64,000 nt of DNA from positions 1,606,001 through 1,670,000 of the forward strand of contig CAHIKZ030004282.1 in assembly GCA_903632075.3 (NCBI GenBank), read 5' to 3'. Numbering within the stretch: the stretch's first letter is position 1; each line of letters opens with the position of its first letter. The notes beneath the pieces were generated by a model. It made no database searches. It saw nothing but the letters and a program-made list of their open reading frames with translations, and was not told where the DNA came from. The position numbers and the translations under genes are program-made. Source of the stretch: Acanthosepion pharaonis (Eukaryota; Mollusca; Cephalopoda; Sepiida; Sepiidae). Positions 31,980 to 42,046 of this stretch are shown here, piece after piece.

Positions 31980-34800
31980 AATAAACAGAGCCTAAGGACT
32001 ATGCTGACACAAAGAATGCAAGTGAGGGAATTACAAAAAACAAAAACTGAGAAACTAAGAAAACTGAAATGGAATATTTCCTCCAAGAACAACAACAGAG
32101 AACCTAACCCCGAAAAAACTCAACGGCCCTACCGCAAAAGAAAACAACAAGACACTACAACCACACAACAGATGAAAAGATAAAAAAACAACAACAACAC
32201 ACGCATACACCAACGTGAGACAATCAGTACCAAAAACAACGACACCAGCAACATCAACAAGCTCAAAACGAACACACAGATAAAACAAATGACGAACGTA
32301 CGCAGAGATCTTTAAGGTGAAATACAGAAATGCAGAAGCCAAAACGCAGCGATCCTCAGACAGAACAGATGTCCCCACTAAAGCTCCCAGATCACCCAGA
32401 TTAACCCCTGTTAGACAATCGATAGAGAACACGCTCAACCTTCCAAAATACGTGTTAAACCCCCAATCAAGACACTTGGTAGTGGGTATAGCATCCCTAA
32501 TAGAAAACACAATGCAAACTTTCGAGCTTCGTCATGCTTACAAACATGACACGTACGGGCGAGTAATAAATCCAAGTAGCAGTAAATTCTCACTTGAAAC
32601 ATTTAAATTACCGAACAAAGGAATTAGGTTTTTCCCCATCGTCCTCCACGGTTTAATGAGGACACTTTAGCAAGAGACCTTTAGAAGAATATAGATAAAA
32701 GCCCACTACGAGGAAAATAGCTACACACCTTCCATACTCGAAACACTAAAAGAGAAGAACACAACATTCACCCCACATAATACGGACTCTACTATATAGA
32801 CATTTGAAATGGCATTAACGAATGACATAAAGAAAACAACAATACGTAAGTTGCCACATAACAATATCATTGAAAGGGAAATGGGGGCCCTCGACACACG
32901 GACACATAGAGATGGCCTGGTCATTTCTCTGGCTGACAAAGGTGGTGCCATATTGATCTAAAGCCTCAACGAATACCTTAAAGAGCACAACAAACAACTA
33001 ACCGACAAAAACACCCACAAAATCCTACCCACTCACCGAATTCTCCCCCAAAATTAACAAGCTCGCAAAACACGATGCCTCAAAATAAGATAATTGAAAA
33101 GTAAACATGTACAACATTTACACCCCAAAATATCACACCTGCCATCTTCTATCTCCTTCCCAAAATACCCCAAAGCAACAACCCAGGAAGGCCAGTCATT
33201 CCATCATTTAATTTCCACATAACTAAAATATCCAAAAGTGTAGATCACAATATACAGCCCCGAGCTAAGAAAATAAAATCCTACATCAGATACACAGCAG
33301 ACCTAATAAACAGAATTAAACATATACAAACAGTATCAGAAAATGCAACTCGAGTGACCATGGACGTTAGATCTCTTTATTCCAACATCAAACACAACGA
33401 AGGAATAACCGCCCTTAAAGAAGCACTTGCTAAAATATTAGGTTGGTGCAAAAATAATGACGTAATAATGTCGTTTTTTAACGTATTTTTAACGTCAAAA
33501 AACGACATTATTACGTCATTATTTTTGCACCAACCTAATAATAAAACAAGGCACCTCCCCAGAAGTAATCACAAAACTTAATGAACACACCCTCACATTA
33601 AATATTTTCGATTTCAATAGAAGAGACTATATACAAGTAAAAGGATGTGTAATGGGCACCGTTGCAGTTCCATCATATGCCAGGATCTTCATGAGGAAAT
33701 TTGAGGGGACATATATTTATCCTTTCATGGGTAATGACTGCATGTTCTACGCAAGATACCTCGATGATATCTTCTTCACATATACGGGCAATGAGTAAAA
33801 ACTTACTGCATTGCTTATGTCCTTAAACATAGTATACGACTCCATTAAGCTCGACCCTGAGAAATTAACACGATTGGTAACATTTCTAGACAACGTTATC
33901 TACGTTGATAAAAACAGAAAACTACAAACGATACTACATACTAAAATCACCAACACTCACAACTATCCACACTTTAAGTTTTCCCACCCAAAAAACCTCA
34001 AAGATAACCTTCCCTATTCACAAGCACTTAGGATATGTTCCAACACTAAAGAACTAATTAGTTACATTAAAAATCTCGAGCAACAATTCACAAAAAAGGG
34101 TCTATAAACAACACTTAATCAGGGAACAAATAAATAAAGCAGTTTCGACACCGGGAGAAGACATCGTATAGTATAAAATAAAAATAATCCAAACGCACCC
34201 CTCTAATAACAAAATTCAATACTAATGTATCTCCACTATTTCAAATAATCAAAAGTCGCTGGGATTTACTATATCTCAGATCAGACCTAAAAAGTTTGAG
34301 GAGCCCGACCTTTTAGCATATTGTAGACCGAAGAACATTAAGGAAATCATAGATGGTAACCAAATTTCAGACGACAAGAAACACGATATAGACCAAGAAT
34401 AAAAACAATAGGATTTTCCCAACCATGTAACAACAAAAGGTGCCTGGGTTGTAACCACATTAAACACACATCATTTCATTCACTAGCTCAGTCACTAACA
34501 CTACTTTCAAAATATACAACTCTAACTGTAGAAGGCATAACATAATTATTGGAATCGGTTTCAGTCGGTTCCACACAAAAGATTATTACCTGTAGAAAAA
34601 CATTTCCGCCTAGAAAAAAAAGGAAAAAAAACATGATTTTAATAGTCATGCAAAATTCACTATTATTGAAAGAATAGAAATAGACGCAAAAGATAAAGTT
34701 TCGAAAATACTTGAAGACCACGAAGACAAATGGAGTTTGCGCCTTAAACACTTTGTCCAGAGGGGTTCAATAATAAACTAAACCGCACAGGTTGAATTAA
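31980..34800 (+). mobile_element. Penelope-like retroelement (PLE), decayed
   Basis: Parts in order: an N-terminal charged region (31990-32300), NPSSSKFSLETFKLPNKGIR (about 32567-32625), HRDGLVISLADKGGAILI (about 32907-32958), YLLPKIP..GRPVIPSFNFH (33145-33220), TMDVRSLYSNIKHNEGITAL (33357-33415), the 'QVKGCVMGTVAVPSYARIFM' block (33640-33695), MFYARYLDDIFFTYTG (33741-33790) with the two catalytic Asp of the polymerase, then a C-terminal region ending CAKFTIIERIE-like and KILEDHEDKWSLRLK (34640-34745), corresponding to the end of the GIY-YIG nuclease domain of PLEs. Numerous stops and frameshifts; the MITE at 33438-33538 splits the polymerase. Inactive. Confidence 0.85.
33438..33538. mobile_element. 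MADE1-like mariner MITE, near-perfect 101-bp hairpin
   Basis: Begins TTAGGTTGGTGCAAAAATAA and ends with its reverse complement; the two 47-base arms differ at about one position, leaving a loop of a few bases. TA flanks both ends (33436-33437 and 33539-33540), the mariner target duplication. The first 16 bases equal the terminal sequence of the human MADE1 MITE (from mariner Hsmar1). The near-identity of the arms indicates a recent insertion into an already ageing PLE. Confidence 0.95.
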
Positions 34801-35287
34801 TATATAACCCGATAGATCAACTCCACTCCATATTTCTCCCTCACACATAATCTCATTATAGTGGAATATACCCTACTACATAAAAGACGACACCACTCAT
34901 GAAGGGCCCAAGTTGACACCACGAAGTCACATCACCCTCAACCACACTAGACAGACATGCTTACAGAGGTGATGAAGTCTACTATACACACACTTACGCA
35001 CACGCACAAATTTATACATATGAAACATGAAATACACATAGCACACAAATTCCCTTCCCAGCAACCAATAAAGCTGTCAAAATGACTAAAGAGGTGCATC
35101 TGAGATTCATGGGTCTCCCGGCCTCTCCTTAAAAAAAAACAACTTGAAAAGATCTTTGACCAATCCCAAAACTGACCAAAAATTAACTATAAAAAAGCAA
35201 ATGAAAACTACAGGACAGCTTCAGCTTCCACAGAGACTGTCATTAATCCTGATAGTTCACAGCTATTAACAAGTATGATTTATTTTC
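34800..35287 (+). other. Probable PLE 3' non-coding region
   Basis: No open frame. Lies between the end of the PLE nuclease-like region and the hammerhead-like motif, after which a TATC array begins (35378). Confidence 0.45.
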
Positions 35288-35313
35288 CTGATGATGGCCA
35301 TGCTGGCCGAAAC
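35288..35313 (+). ncRNA. Hammerhead-like core motif downstream of the PLE
   Basis: CTGATGA, T, GGCC, ATGCT, GGCC, GAAAC: the conserved CUGANGA and GAAAC boxes of hammerhead ribozymes around a 4-pair stem II (GGCC/GGCC). PLEs are known to carry hammerhead motifs. One extra base lies between CUGAUGA and stem II, and I cannot draw a convincing stem III with a cleavage-site UH, so activity is doubtful. Confidence 0.45.
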
Positions 35314-35377
35314 GAATCAATGAACCTAATGAAAAGATAAAACAAAAATATTAATATATACAACACAGTGTGTTTTT

Positions 35378-35393
35378 ATCTATCTATCTATCT

Positions 35394-35475
<82 letters not shown>

Positions 35476-35721
35476 GTATATATATATATATTAGTTAAAA
35501 CCAAAAAATTAAAATGGTTAGTGGACTTGAGAAACCTATTTTATTGAAAAATTGTTTTAATAGGAAGATTTAATAAGTTTCGACTGAATGTAGTACTGGC
35601 TGCTTGGCAAATGTATGTCGAGTATTTCGCTAAAGTAAAGTAAACGGCTAATATTATCATAACTATCTATCTATCTATCTATCTATCTCAATCTTCATAT
35701 CTATCTATTTCAGTCTGTTTA

Positions 35722-35770
<49 letters not shown>

Positions 35771-35799
35771 CAGTCTTCATATCTATTTCAGTCTGTTTA

Positions 35800-35836
<37 letters not shown>

Positions 35837-35865
35837 CAGTCTTCATATCTATTTCAGTCTGTTTA

Positions 35866-35914
<49 letters not shown>

Positions 35915-35990
35915 CAGTCTTCATATCTATTTCAGTCTGTTTATATCTATCTATCTATCTATCTATCTCAGTCTGTTCATCTCTCTCTGT
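35378..35990 (+). repeat. Composite (TATC)n array with alternating spacers
   Basis: Blocks of TATC separated by TCAGTCTTCATATCTATTTC and AGTCTGTTTATATC in alternation, at least four times between 35664 and 35970, followed by a (CTGT/CT) run. Includes an interrupting unique segment at 35490-35660 with no recognised element. Confidence 0.9.
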
Positions 35991-36023
35991 CTCTCTGTCT
36001 CTGTCTGTCTGTCTGCCTGTCTA

Positions 36024-36088
<65 letters not shown>

Positions 36089-36210
36089 GGGTTCTCAACC
36101 ATTTTTAACAATGGAAAACTTGCACACTTAATTTTTGGTGTTATCCCCCATAATCATTCTATGAAAAAAAAGCTCATTCTATTTTTTCTAATAGATAATT
36201 TTAGGAATAG

Positions 36211-36214
<4 letters not shown>

Positions 36215-36277
<63 letters not shown>
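36215..36277. repeat. (TA)n microsatellite
   Basis: About 31 TA units, preceded by another short array at 36056-36085 and followed by 36280-36660, which is extremely AT-rich and holds no recognised feature. Confidence 0.95.
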
Positions 36278-36279
<2 letters not shown>

Positions 36280-36671
36280 CGTTATATAATTATATATTAA
36301 ATTAATTTTATTTTTAAATACTTTATGTTAATTAATTTATATTAATATATTAATATCTAATTTTTTAATATTTAAAATTAAATTTATAATTTATTATTAA
36401 TCTATTAAATTAATTTATAATCTTCATATAATTAATCTTTGTATATATAATCCTTTCTTTATATATCCTTCTCAGTTTTTATTCATCTTTTACAATCAAA
36501 ACATCCGTTAAAGTAAAAAGGATGCTAGCATGCATCGCTTGATCTCGTTTTCTGATAGTTTTAAAGTTGCTTTTCTATTTTTAATATGGCGTAGATAACT
36601 GTAGAATTGTACAAATTCTACTTATCAGTTATAACAGTCCCGTAGTGAAATTACTCAATGGACCACTAAAA

Positions 36672-36675
<4 letters not shown>

Positions 36676-36747
<72 letters not shown>
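36676..36747. repeat. (TATC)n microsatellite
   Basis: About 18 perfect units followed by the spacer-like TCAGTCTTCATATATC. Confidence 0.95.
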
Positions 36748-36798
36748 CAGTCTTCATATATCTGAAAATTAATTTAATATATAATTATATAACGATTA

Positions 36799-36870
36799 TT
36801 CAGTCAATAGCTTCGTCCACCGCAAGGAAAGTTGGCTTCCTGTGCGGTGCCAGATAGCTATAATCTCCTA
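36799..36870 (+). mobile_element. LINE-A fragment with internal deletion
   Basis: ATTCAGTCAATAGCTTCGTC.. GTGCGGTGCCAG (IQSIASSTARKVGFLCGAR) is followed directly by ATAGCTATAATCTCC, which in the copy at 37057-37745 lies about 420 bases further on. So the middle of the C-terminal region has been deleted. Confidence 0.8.
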
Positions 36871-36960
36871 CTAATTTGCTTTTTTTTGTGTGGACCTCTA
36901 GTAATGTTACACACAGACCCGGAATTGTTACTAAATATCCTTTGCCGCTTTGTGTTTACA

Positions 36961-37043
36961 GCTATCACAATGTTTTAATTATGGTTTATTTATAACAGAA
37001 AGCAACTGGTGTAAATAAACCATGATTAAAACATTGTGATAGC
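36961..37043. repeat. Short hairpin element with 32-bp arms
   Basis: GCTATCACAATGTTTTAATT..ATGGTTTATTTA (36961-36992) and its inverse (37012-37043) match in all but one base, with a 19-base loop. It lies between two LINE-A copies; probably a MITE, although no target duplication is obvious. Confidence 0.85.
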
Positions 37044-37056
37044 ATTGTCCGCTGAC

Positions 37057-37745
37057 CTGAGATGGAACGAATACATTCAGTCAATAGCTTCGTCCACCGC
37101 AAGGAAATTTGGCTTCCTGTGCGGTGCCAGGAAATTTTTCTCGCCAGAGTCGATCTTTCAAATCTACAAATCAGCCATTCGCCCTTGCATGGGGTATTGC
37201 TGCCATATATGGTCTGGAGCCCCTTCTGTTTGTCTCAAGGTTCTTGATAAGATCCAGAGACGGATATGCAATGTAATTGGCCCTGATCTGGCATCTCGTC
37301 TGCAGTCGCTCTCTCACAGACGTGCCGTCGCCTCCTTCTGTCTTTTTTACAAATACTTTCACGGTAACTGCTCCGATGAGCTGCTTTCGCTGATTCCAAG
37401 ACTTCATGAATTTAAGCGTTCAACTAGGCTGGCATCTCGCTCTCACCCTTTCACTGTCGAAACTGTTAAATGTAGCTGTCTCTTCTACTCCAATAGCTTC
37501 ATATCTCGTACTTCTCGCCTGTGGAACTACCTCCCCATTTCTTGTTTACCTTATAGCTATAATCTCCAACTATTCAAATTTAACGTCAATCGACGTCTCC
37601 AGATGCCTTGATCTATCCCCTATCCTTCTCTTCATCCTTTCCTCTATCACTCCTCTTTGTTCTCGCTCCAACTCTGTAACCCCTTGCGGGCTAGTGGCTT
37701 ACCGCCTTGCTTGGGTTTGACTGCTTCAAAATAAAAGCTTGACTT
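37057..37745 (+). mobile_element. LINE-A reverse transcriptase C-terminus, best copy
   Basis: An uninterrupted frame of about 185 codons (ending at 37611): DLRWNEYIQSIASSTARKFG, FLCGARKFFSPESIFQIYKS, AIRPCMGYCCHIWSGAPSVC, KVLDKIQRRICNVIGPDLAS, FCLFYKYFHGNCSDELLSLI, PRLHEFKRSTRLASRSHPFT, RTSRLWNYLPIS, ending NVNRRLQMP. This is the region after the polymerase active site in a non-LTR retrotransposon; endonuclease and polymerase domains are missing (5' truncation). Tail: GTAACCCCTTGCGGGCTAGT, CTTGCTTGGGTTTGACTGCT. Being open, it is the youngest LINE-A piece here. Confidence 0.88.
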
Positions 37746-37749
37746 GTAA

Positions 37750-38800
37750 CAGCCAAATCAGCTTATATATTGAGTGCACGAGTATTGAGTGTCTAAACAG
37801 ATGTGTGCCACTGTAAGGTGGTGAACAATTATAAGATTTAATATGACGTTTGAATACCAACGAGACAATTTCAGCGTTAAGTGCCAAAGCAAATTGCCGA
37901 AAAAGAAACACAATTTATACCTCATGGGAAGCCTCTTTTTTTTTTTTTTTAGAGAGACAGAGGTATAAATTTTGCTGATGAGAACACGGGAGCACGTAAT
38001 TCCGACTGGTGTGATCTGAGTGCATCACTTTGCGTTGGATACAAATGTAAATTCCATGACCAGGAAAAATCCATCTTCTTCAACTTTCCAAAATTCAGTA
38101 ATCAGTGAAAGAATTGATGGCAACTTTATTCTGGAAAATTGTAACACGATTATTCATCCAGCACAAGCCCCAAGAATAGAGGGTTACAGAATGAGGTGGT
38201 TAGTAGTACTTGTATCAGTAAATTGTTATTATCCGACAAAAATTCTTATAATCCCAAATTAATTTCTGGCTTGAAATAGCCTGCAAAATGTTGATAAACC
38301 GTAAAAAGCAAATTAATCAATAGATAAATCGATTAAATTTTTCAAAGAAAGTCTTATCATAAATCCGTTGGAATCACTGAACAGACGGGCGGTGTTATAT
38401 GCAGGGAAATAAGTGACCGTTTGATGGTGAGATATCTAAACGGCACATTGCATACAGAAGAACGTTCCATACCAATTCTAGGCGCGTTTACTCCGTTTTT
38501 TTTTTTGTTTGTTTTTTTTTTGTCTCATTCACACCTTGAAAAAAATCGATGAAGTCATGCTGCAAAATCAGTGATCGACCCACTTGCCTAAAAATGCTTT
38601 TTCCTCTTTATATGTGTCATTCAAAGGAGTCAGTTGAACAAAGAGGATGGCGTAGCAGCTGCTTATCCCAATTCTATGAATTCGTAATAAATTAATAATA
38701 GTCTTTTCTGTTTATGCGTTGCGTGAGATTTTCTCCTTGCCATCGACAGTAACATTCCTTTGCTAAATAGATGTAAGATGTGATCTGAAGCAACAGTCCG
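37750..38800. other. Mostly unassigned sequence
   Basis: An 80-codon + frame (38020-38262) has no family resemblance. Its end, TTAGTAGTACTTGTATCAGT (about 38205), begins a sequence shared with 41685-41815. Poly-T tracts at 37936-37952 and 38500-38520. No gene called. Confidence 0.35.
38205..38340 (+). repeat. Dispersed repeat (GTACTTGTATCAGTAA), copy 1
   Basis: Shares order and spacing of TTAGTAGTACTTGTATCAGT, TTATTATC, TTCTTATAATC, TTGATAAACCGTAAA and AAATCAATAGATAAATCGAT-like segments with 41685-41815. Confidence 0.55.
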
Positions 38801-38805
38801 CATCA

Positions 38806-38806
38806 C

Positions 38807-38838
<32 letters not shown>
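38806..38838. repeat. (CAT)n microsatellite
   Basis: About 11 CAT units. Confidence 0.95.
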
Positions 38839-38842
<4 letters not shown>

Positions 38843-39029
38843 CTTTTTCGATTTGAGCTCATGAATTAACATGCTCTCTCATCTTCAGTGATATTGTATA
38901 CTGATTGGACAATATTTTGCTAGCCTTCTCTGTTCTCTGCAAGTTTGCGGCGTCGTTGCAGACCTTCCTTGATTGTAAAATTTCCCAAAGGAAAAGTCGG
39001 ATCTTTCTGCCTTGTTCTATGAATGTCCC

Positions 39030-39345
39030 GGTTCAGCGTTGAGGCTATGGTGAAAGAAATGAAAGAGCACTATGGCAACATACCTCCTATCAGCTAATCA
39101 ATATGGCAGCAAAGACTAAGACTTGCTGGTCACTGTTTGGGTAGCAAAGAAGAACTTGCTGGAGATGTTCTAATCTGGGTACCATTCCTTGGAAAAAGAA
39201 CACAAGGTCGACTAAAAAAGATGTCCATTGACCATCTGATTAAAAACAGGGGATGCAGATTTGATGAGCTTCCAAATGCAATGAACGATAGGAATTAGTG
39301 GAAGCAGAGTGTCATGGAATGCCGTGCTTGCTCGCCCTGATGATA
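39030..39345 (+). mobile_element. LINE-B reverse transcriptase C-terminal fragment
   Basis: Reads KEHYGNIPPIS, QQRLRLAGHCLGSKEELAGD, VLIWVPFLGKRTQGRLKKMS, IDHLIKNRGCRFDELPNAMN, VMECRACSP. This peptide ('GH/Y C.R..EE....LLW.P..GKR..GRP....DHL..DTG') ends many animal non-LTR retrotransposon ORFs. Confidence 0.8.
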
Positions 39346-39825
39346 ATAAGTCTGGATTTTAAGCAATCACCTAATATTTCACGGTTGCGTGCTTTTTCAA
39401 AAATAATTTACTTGCTGAACTCTGATCAAGGCGACTTTCTCTTCCCGAAACGTCTTATCGTGTCTTCAATAATAATAGTGAAATTAACTTATTACTGCAT
39501 AAAGCTTTCTTAAAAGGCCTGCTCTTTCTTTTTAATCTGCCTTGCCAGCAAAGGGTACCTCCAGGGTTGCCGGATTTATAATTTTAAGTACTCTTACTCT
39601 CTAAAAAATATGGACACCATGAATTAATGAGTTAAATAGTTCTAGCATCCTAGCTTTGTAGGGGTTAATTAAACTAAAGAAGTTATGGAAATTACTAATT
39701 ATTAAATCCAGGAGGCCCCAGATTTTTAATATGTACTAGACCACTCATAAACCCGTTGGGTTTCTTTTAAAAGTATTTTGATACACCCTATATATATAAG
39801 CCAAAAGTCTGGATTCTGAGCAGCA
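39345..39825. other. Unassigned, with hammerhead-like motif
   Basis: No gene. CTGATCAAGGCGA..CCCGAAACG at 39422-39451 resembles the other hammerhead-like sites. CCAGGGTTGCCGG near 39560 looks like a hAT-type end but has no partner. Confidence 0.35.
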
Positions 39826-40108
39826 CTAAATAAATCCTGGAAAGATCACCCAACAACTAATGCGCTCTATGGCAACATACCTCCTGTTAGAAAATTAATA
39901 CACTAACAAAGACTAAGATTTGCTGGTTACTGTTGGCCTAGCGAAGAAGAACTAACTGAAGACGTTCTACTCTGGATACCATCCCATGGAAAAAGAACAC
40001 ACGGTCTAGCAAAGAAGATGATTGAAGACACGGGATGCAGGCTGAATGAGCCTACAAATGCAATGAACGATAGGAATGGATGGAAGCAGTAAGTTATGGA
40101 ATACCGGG
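39825..40108 (+). mobile_element. LINE-B fragment, second copy
   Basis: Same peptide as the copy at 39030 across frames: NKSWKDHPTTNALYGNIPP, TNKDXDLLVTVG-like region, EDVLLWIPSHGKRTHGL, KKMIEDTGCRLNEPTNAMND, VMEYRAC. Frameshifted. Confidence 0.75.
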
Positions 40109-40918
40109 CTTGCTAGAGACGTTCTTCTCTGGATATCATCCCTCGCAAAAAGCCCACACTGTCTACCAAAGAAGATGTACATTGACCATCTGACGGAGGA
40201 CACGGGATGCAGACTGGATGAGCTTCTAAACGGAGAAAACATCGAACAAGCAGACGACTTCAGATACCCGGGCAGCTATATTGCCTCCATTGAGAACAAT
40301 GTTACCATCAGACTGCGAAAAGCCTGAGGAGTGATCAATGAAATGAACAAAATCTAGAAATCAAATCTACGGGACAAACTGAAGAGAAACTTTTTTCAGG
40401 GCTACACTAGAGTCCGTCCTTATATATGGAGCCTTAACCTGGACACTAACAGCCAAACTGCAAAAGAGATTAAATGATGCTTACAAACGAATACTTCGAG
40501 CAAGACTAAATCTTAGAAAGATCACCCAACAAAGAAAGGGAACTATGGTAACATAGCACTTATCAGCAAATTAATACGCCAACAAAGACTAAGATTTGCT
40601 GGTTACTGTTGGCGTGACAAAGAAGAACAAGCTAGAGACGTTTTACTCTGGACACCATCCCTTGGAAAAAGAACACAAGGTCGACCAAAGAAGATGTACA
40701 TTGACCATCTGACGGAAGATACGGGATGCAGACTGGATGAGCTTCCAAATGCAATGGGCGACAGGAATGGATGGAAACAGCGTGTTATGGAAAGCCGAGC
40801 AAAGAAGATGATTGAAGACACGGAATACAGGCTGAATGAACTTCCAAATGCATTGAACGATGGGAATGGATGGAAGCCGTGTGTCATGGAATGCCGAGCT
40901 TGCTCGACCTGATGATAA
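40105..40918 (+). mobile_element. LINE-B fragments in head-to-tail order
   Basis: First a partial C-terminus (RDVLLWISSLAKS, KKMYIDHLTEDTGCRLDELL), then an upstream part of the same ORF (ENIEQADDFRYPGSYIASIE, NVTIRLRKA, KRNFF, YIWSLNLDTNS) leading to a second C-terminus (QQRLRFAGYCWRDKEEQARD, VLLWTPSLGKRTQGRPKKMY, IDHLTEDTGCRLDELPNAMG) and a further 40-codon repeat of its end (KKMIEDTEYRLNELPNALND, VMECRACST). The C-terminus-then-upstream order shows head-to-tail joining of copies rather than one linear element. Confidence 0.8.
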
Positions 40919-40919
40919 T

Positions 40920-41405
40920 GATGATGTAACCACTTCACGTGAGAAGCATTTATCACCAATTGTCGGACCTTCTTTGCTAGGAACTACTTTATTTTTTTTC
41001 GTAAGCAATAAAGAAAACTATTAGTTGAACAGTAGACTTTTGCATCACTCTTAGCATGAACCTCGTAACTGCAAGGTCTGTCACGACAAACATGTAAGTT
41101 TTCTCTGACAAGTCGCACAAAATAGTTTCTCTTCGCGCGTCTAAGAGAAAGAAAAAATTTGCTCCTATGTGTACATAGTACAAGCGGAAATGCCTTTCAA
41201 GTGAATTCTTTGGCAACACTGGGTGCAGTCAGGGCGAGTGGTTACTGATGAAATAATAAGTTTTTAGTAACAGGATTTCCTGATGAATTCCCATTGACTA
41301 ATCACACAATAAGGAAGTCGATGTCGGAGAATTCTTTGTCTATACGGGCTGCTACTGCACATTCAAACAGAAATTCGAACAGAGCTCATGGCTTACTGGT
41401 GAGTA
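40920..41405. other. Unassigned sequence
   Basis: No open frame of note and no repeat copy recognised within the window. Confidence 0.35.
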
Positions 41406-41407
41406 AA

Positions 41408-41521
41408 GCTTACGGCCATAACACGTTAAAAAAACCGGTTCTCGTACGATCGCCGAGGTTAAGCAACGTCGAGCCTGGTCAGTACCTAGATGGGCGACGG
41501 CTTATCAAGTGCTGTAAGCTT
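41408..41521 (+). rRNA. 5S rRNA-like sequence (pseudogene or 5S-derived SINE head)
   Basis: Collinear with animal 5S rRNA: GCTTACGGCCATAACACGTT, CCGGTTCTCGTACGATCGCC, GAGGTTAAGCAACGTCGAGC, CTGGTCAGTACCTAGATGGG, then GTGCTGTAAGCTT. About 114 instead of 120 bases: several are missing where 'CCTGGGAATACCGGG' normally stands. The internal pol III A box and C box regions are largely kept. There is no T-run terminator after it; instead a tRNA-derived SINE starts within a few bases, so it is not a normal 5S gene. Confidence 0.85.
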
Positions 41522-41524
41522 GTA

Positions 41525-41670
41525 TGTGCGGGTGGTCTAATAGATATCGTCTAAGAATTGGATCTCGGAGAGCCGAGTTACAATTCCAGTTGGGGCCGTT
41601 ATATTTACTTACGCGCAAATATCTTTGAGGAAGGTACGAAACCGCCTCTTCCCCCCCAACTACGGGTTAA
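41525..41670 (+). mobile_element. SINE-A head joined to the 5S-like sequence
   Basis: GGGTGGTCTAATAGATATCG aligns with the A-box region of SINE-A, then CGGAGAGCCGAGTTACAATT (B-box region), TATTTACTTACGCGCAAATA, TCTTTGAGGAAGGTACGAA, CAACTACGGGTTAA, where the SINE-A body ends early. It begins 3-5 bases after the 5S-like sequence. Confidence 0.75.
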
Positions 41671-41684
41671 TTAGTAGGACTTGT

Positions 41685-41815
41685 ATCAGTAAGTTATTAT
41701 CATCTTTAAAAAAAAAGTCTTACAATCTAAAAACATTTTTTGACTTTAAAATAAAGTGGAAAAGACTGACAAGTCGTAAATAAAACAAATCAATAAAAAA
41801 ATCAATTGGTGCATA
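41685..41815 (+). repeat. Dispersed repeat (GGACTTGTATCAGTAA), copy 2
   Basis: Partner of 38205-38340; here it follows the SINE-A body directly. Confidence 0.55.
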
Positions 41816-42046
41816 GCCTTACTGATTTGTTTGTTGATAGGTTTCAGTCTATCTCCTCGGGTGCAATTATTTAGCAAGCTTTTATCTGTCGAAACGGCTC
41901 TGCAAACTTTACGATAACTGGCACATTTTAGCCACGAGATCAAATTTGCTGCTGACGAATTTGAAATGCTCTGTTAGGATTTTTTTGGCGGTTATGCTTT
42001 AGGTCAGGCATGGGCAAACTTTTGCGAGCAGTGGACCTCATGTTCT

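Noticed and set aside
31832..32095. Hydrophobic minus ORF of 87 codons
   Set aside because: Antisense across the A-rich start of the Penelope-like element and an adjacent GT run; no family resemblance.
32055..32510. 151-codon minus ORF
   Set aside because: Antisense to the Penelope-like element N-terminal region; hydrophobic shadow of an A-rich coding strand.
41408..41521. Functional 5S rRNA gene
   Set aside because: Internal deletion near the 3' end, several mismatches at conserved positions and no T-run terminator.
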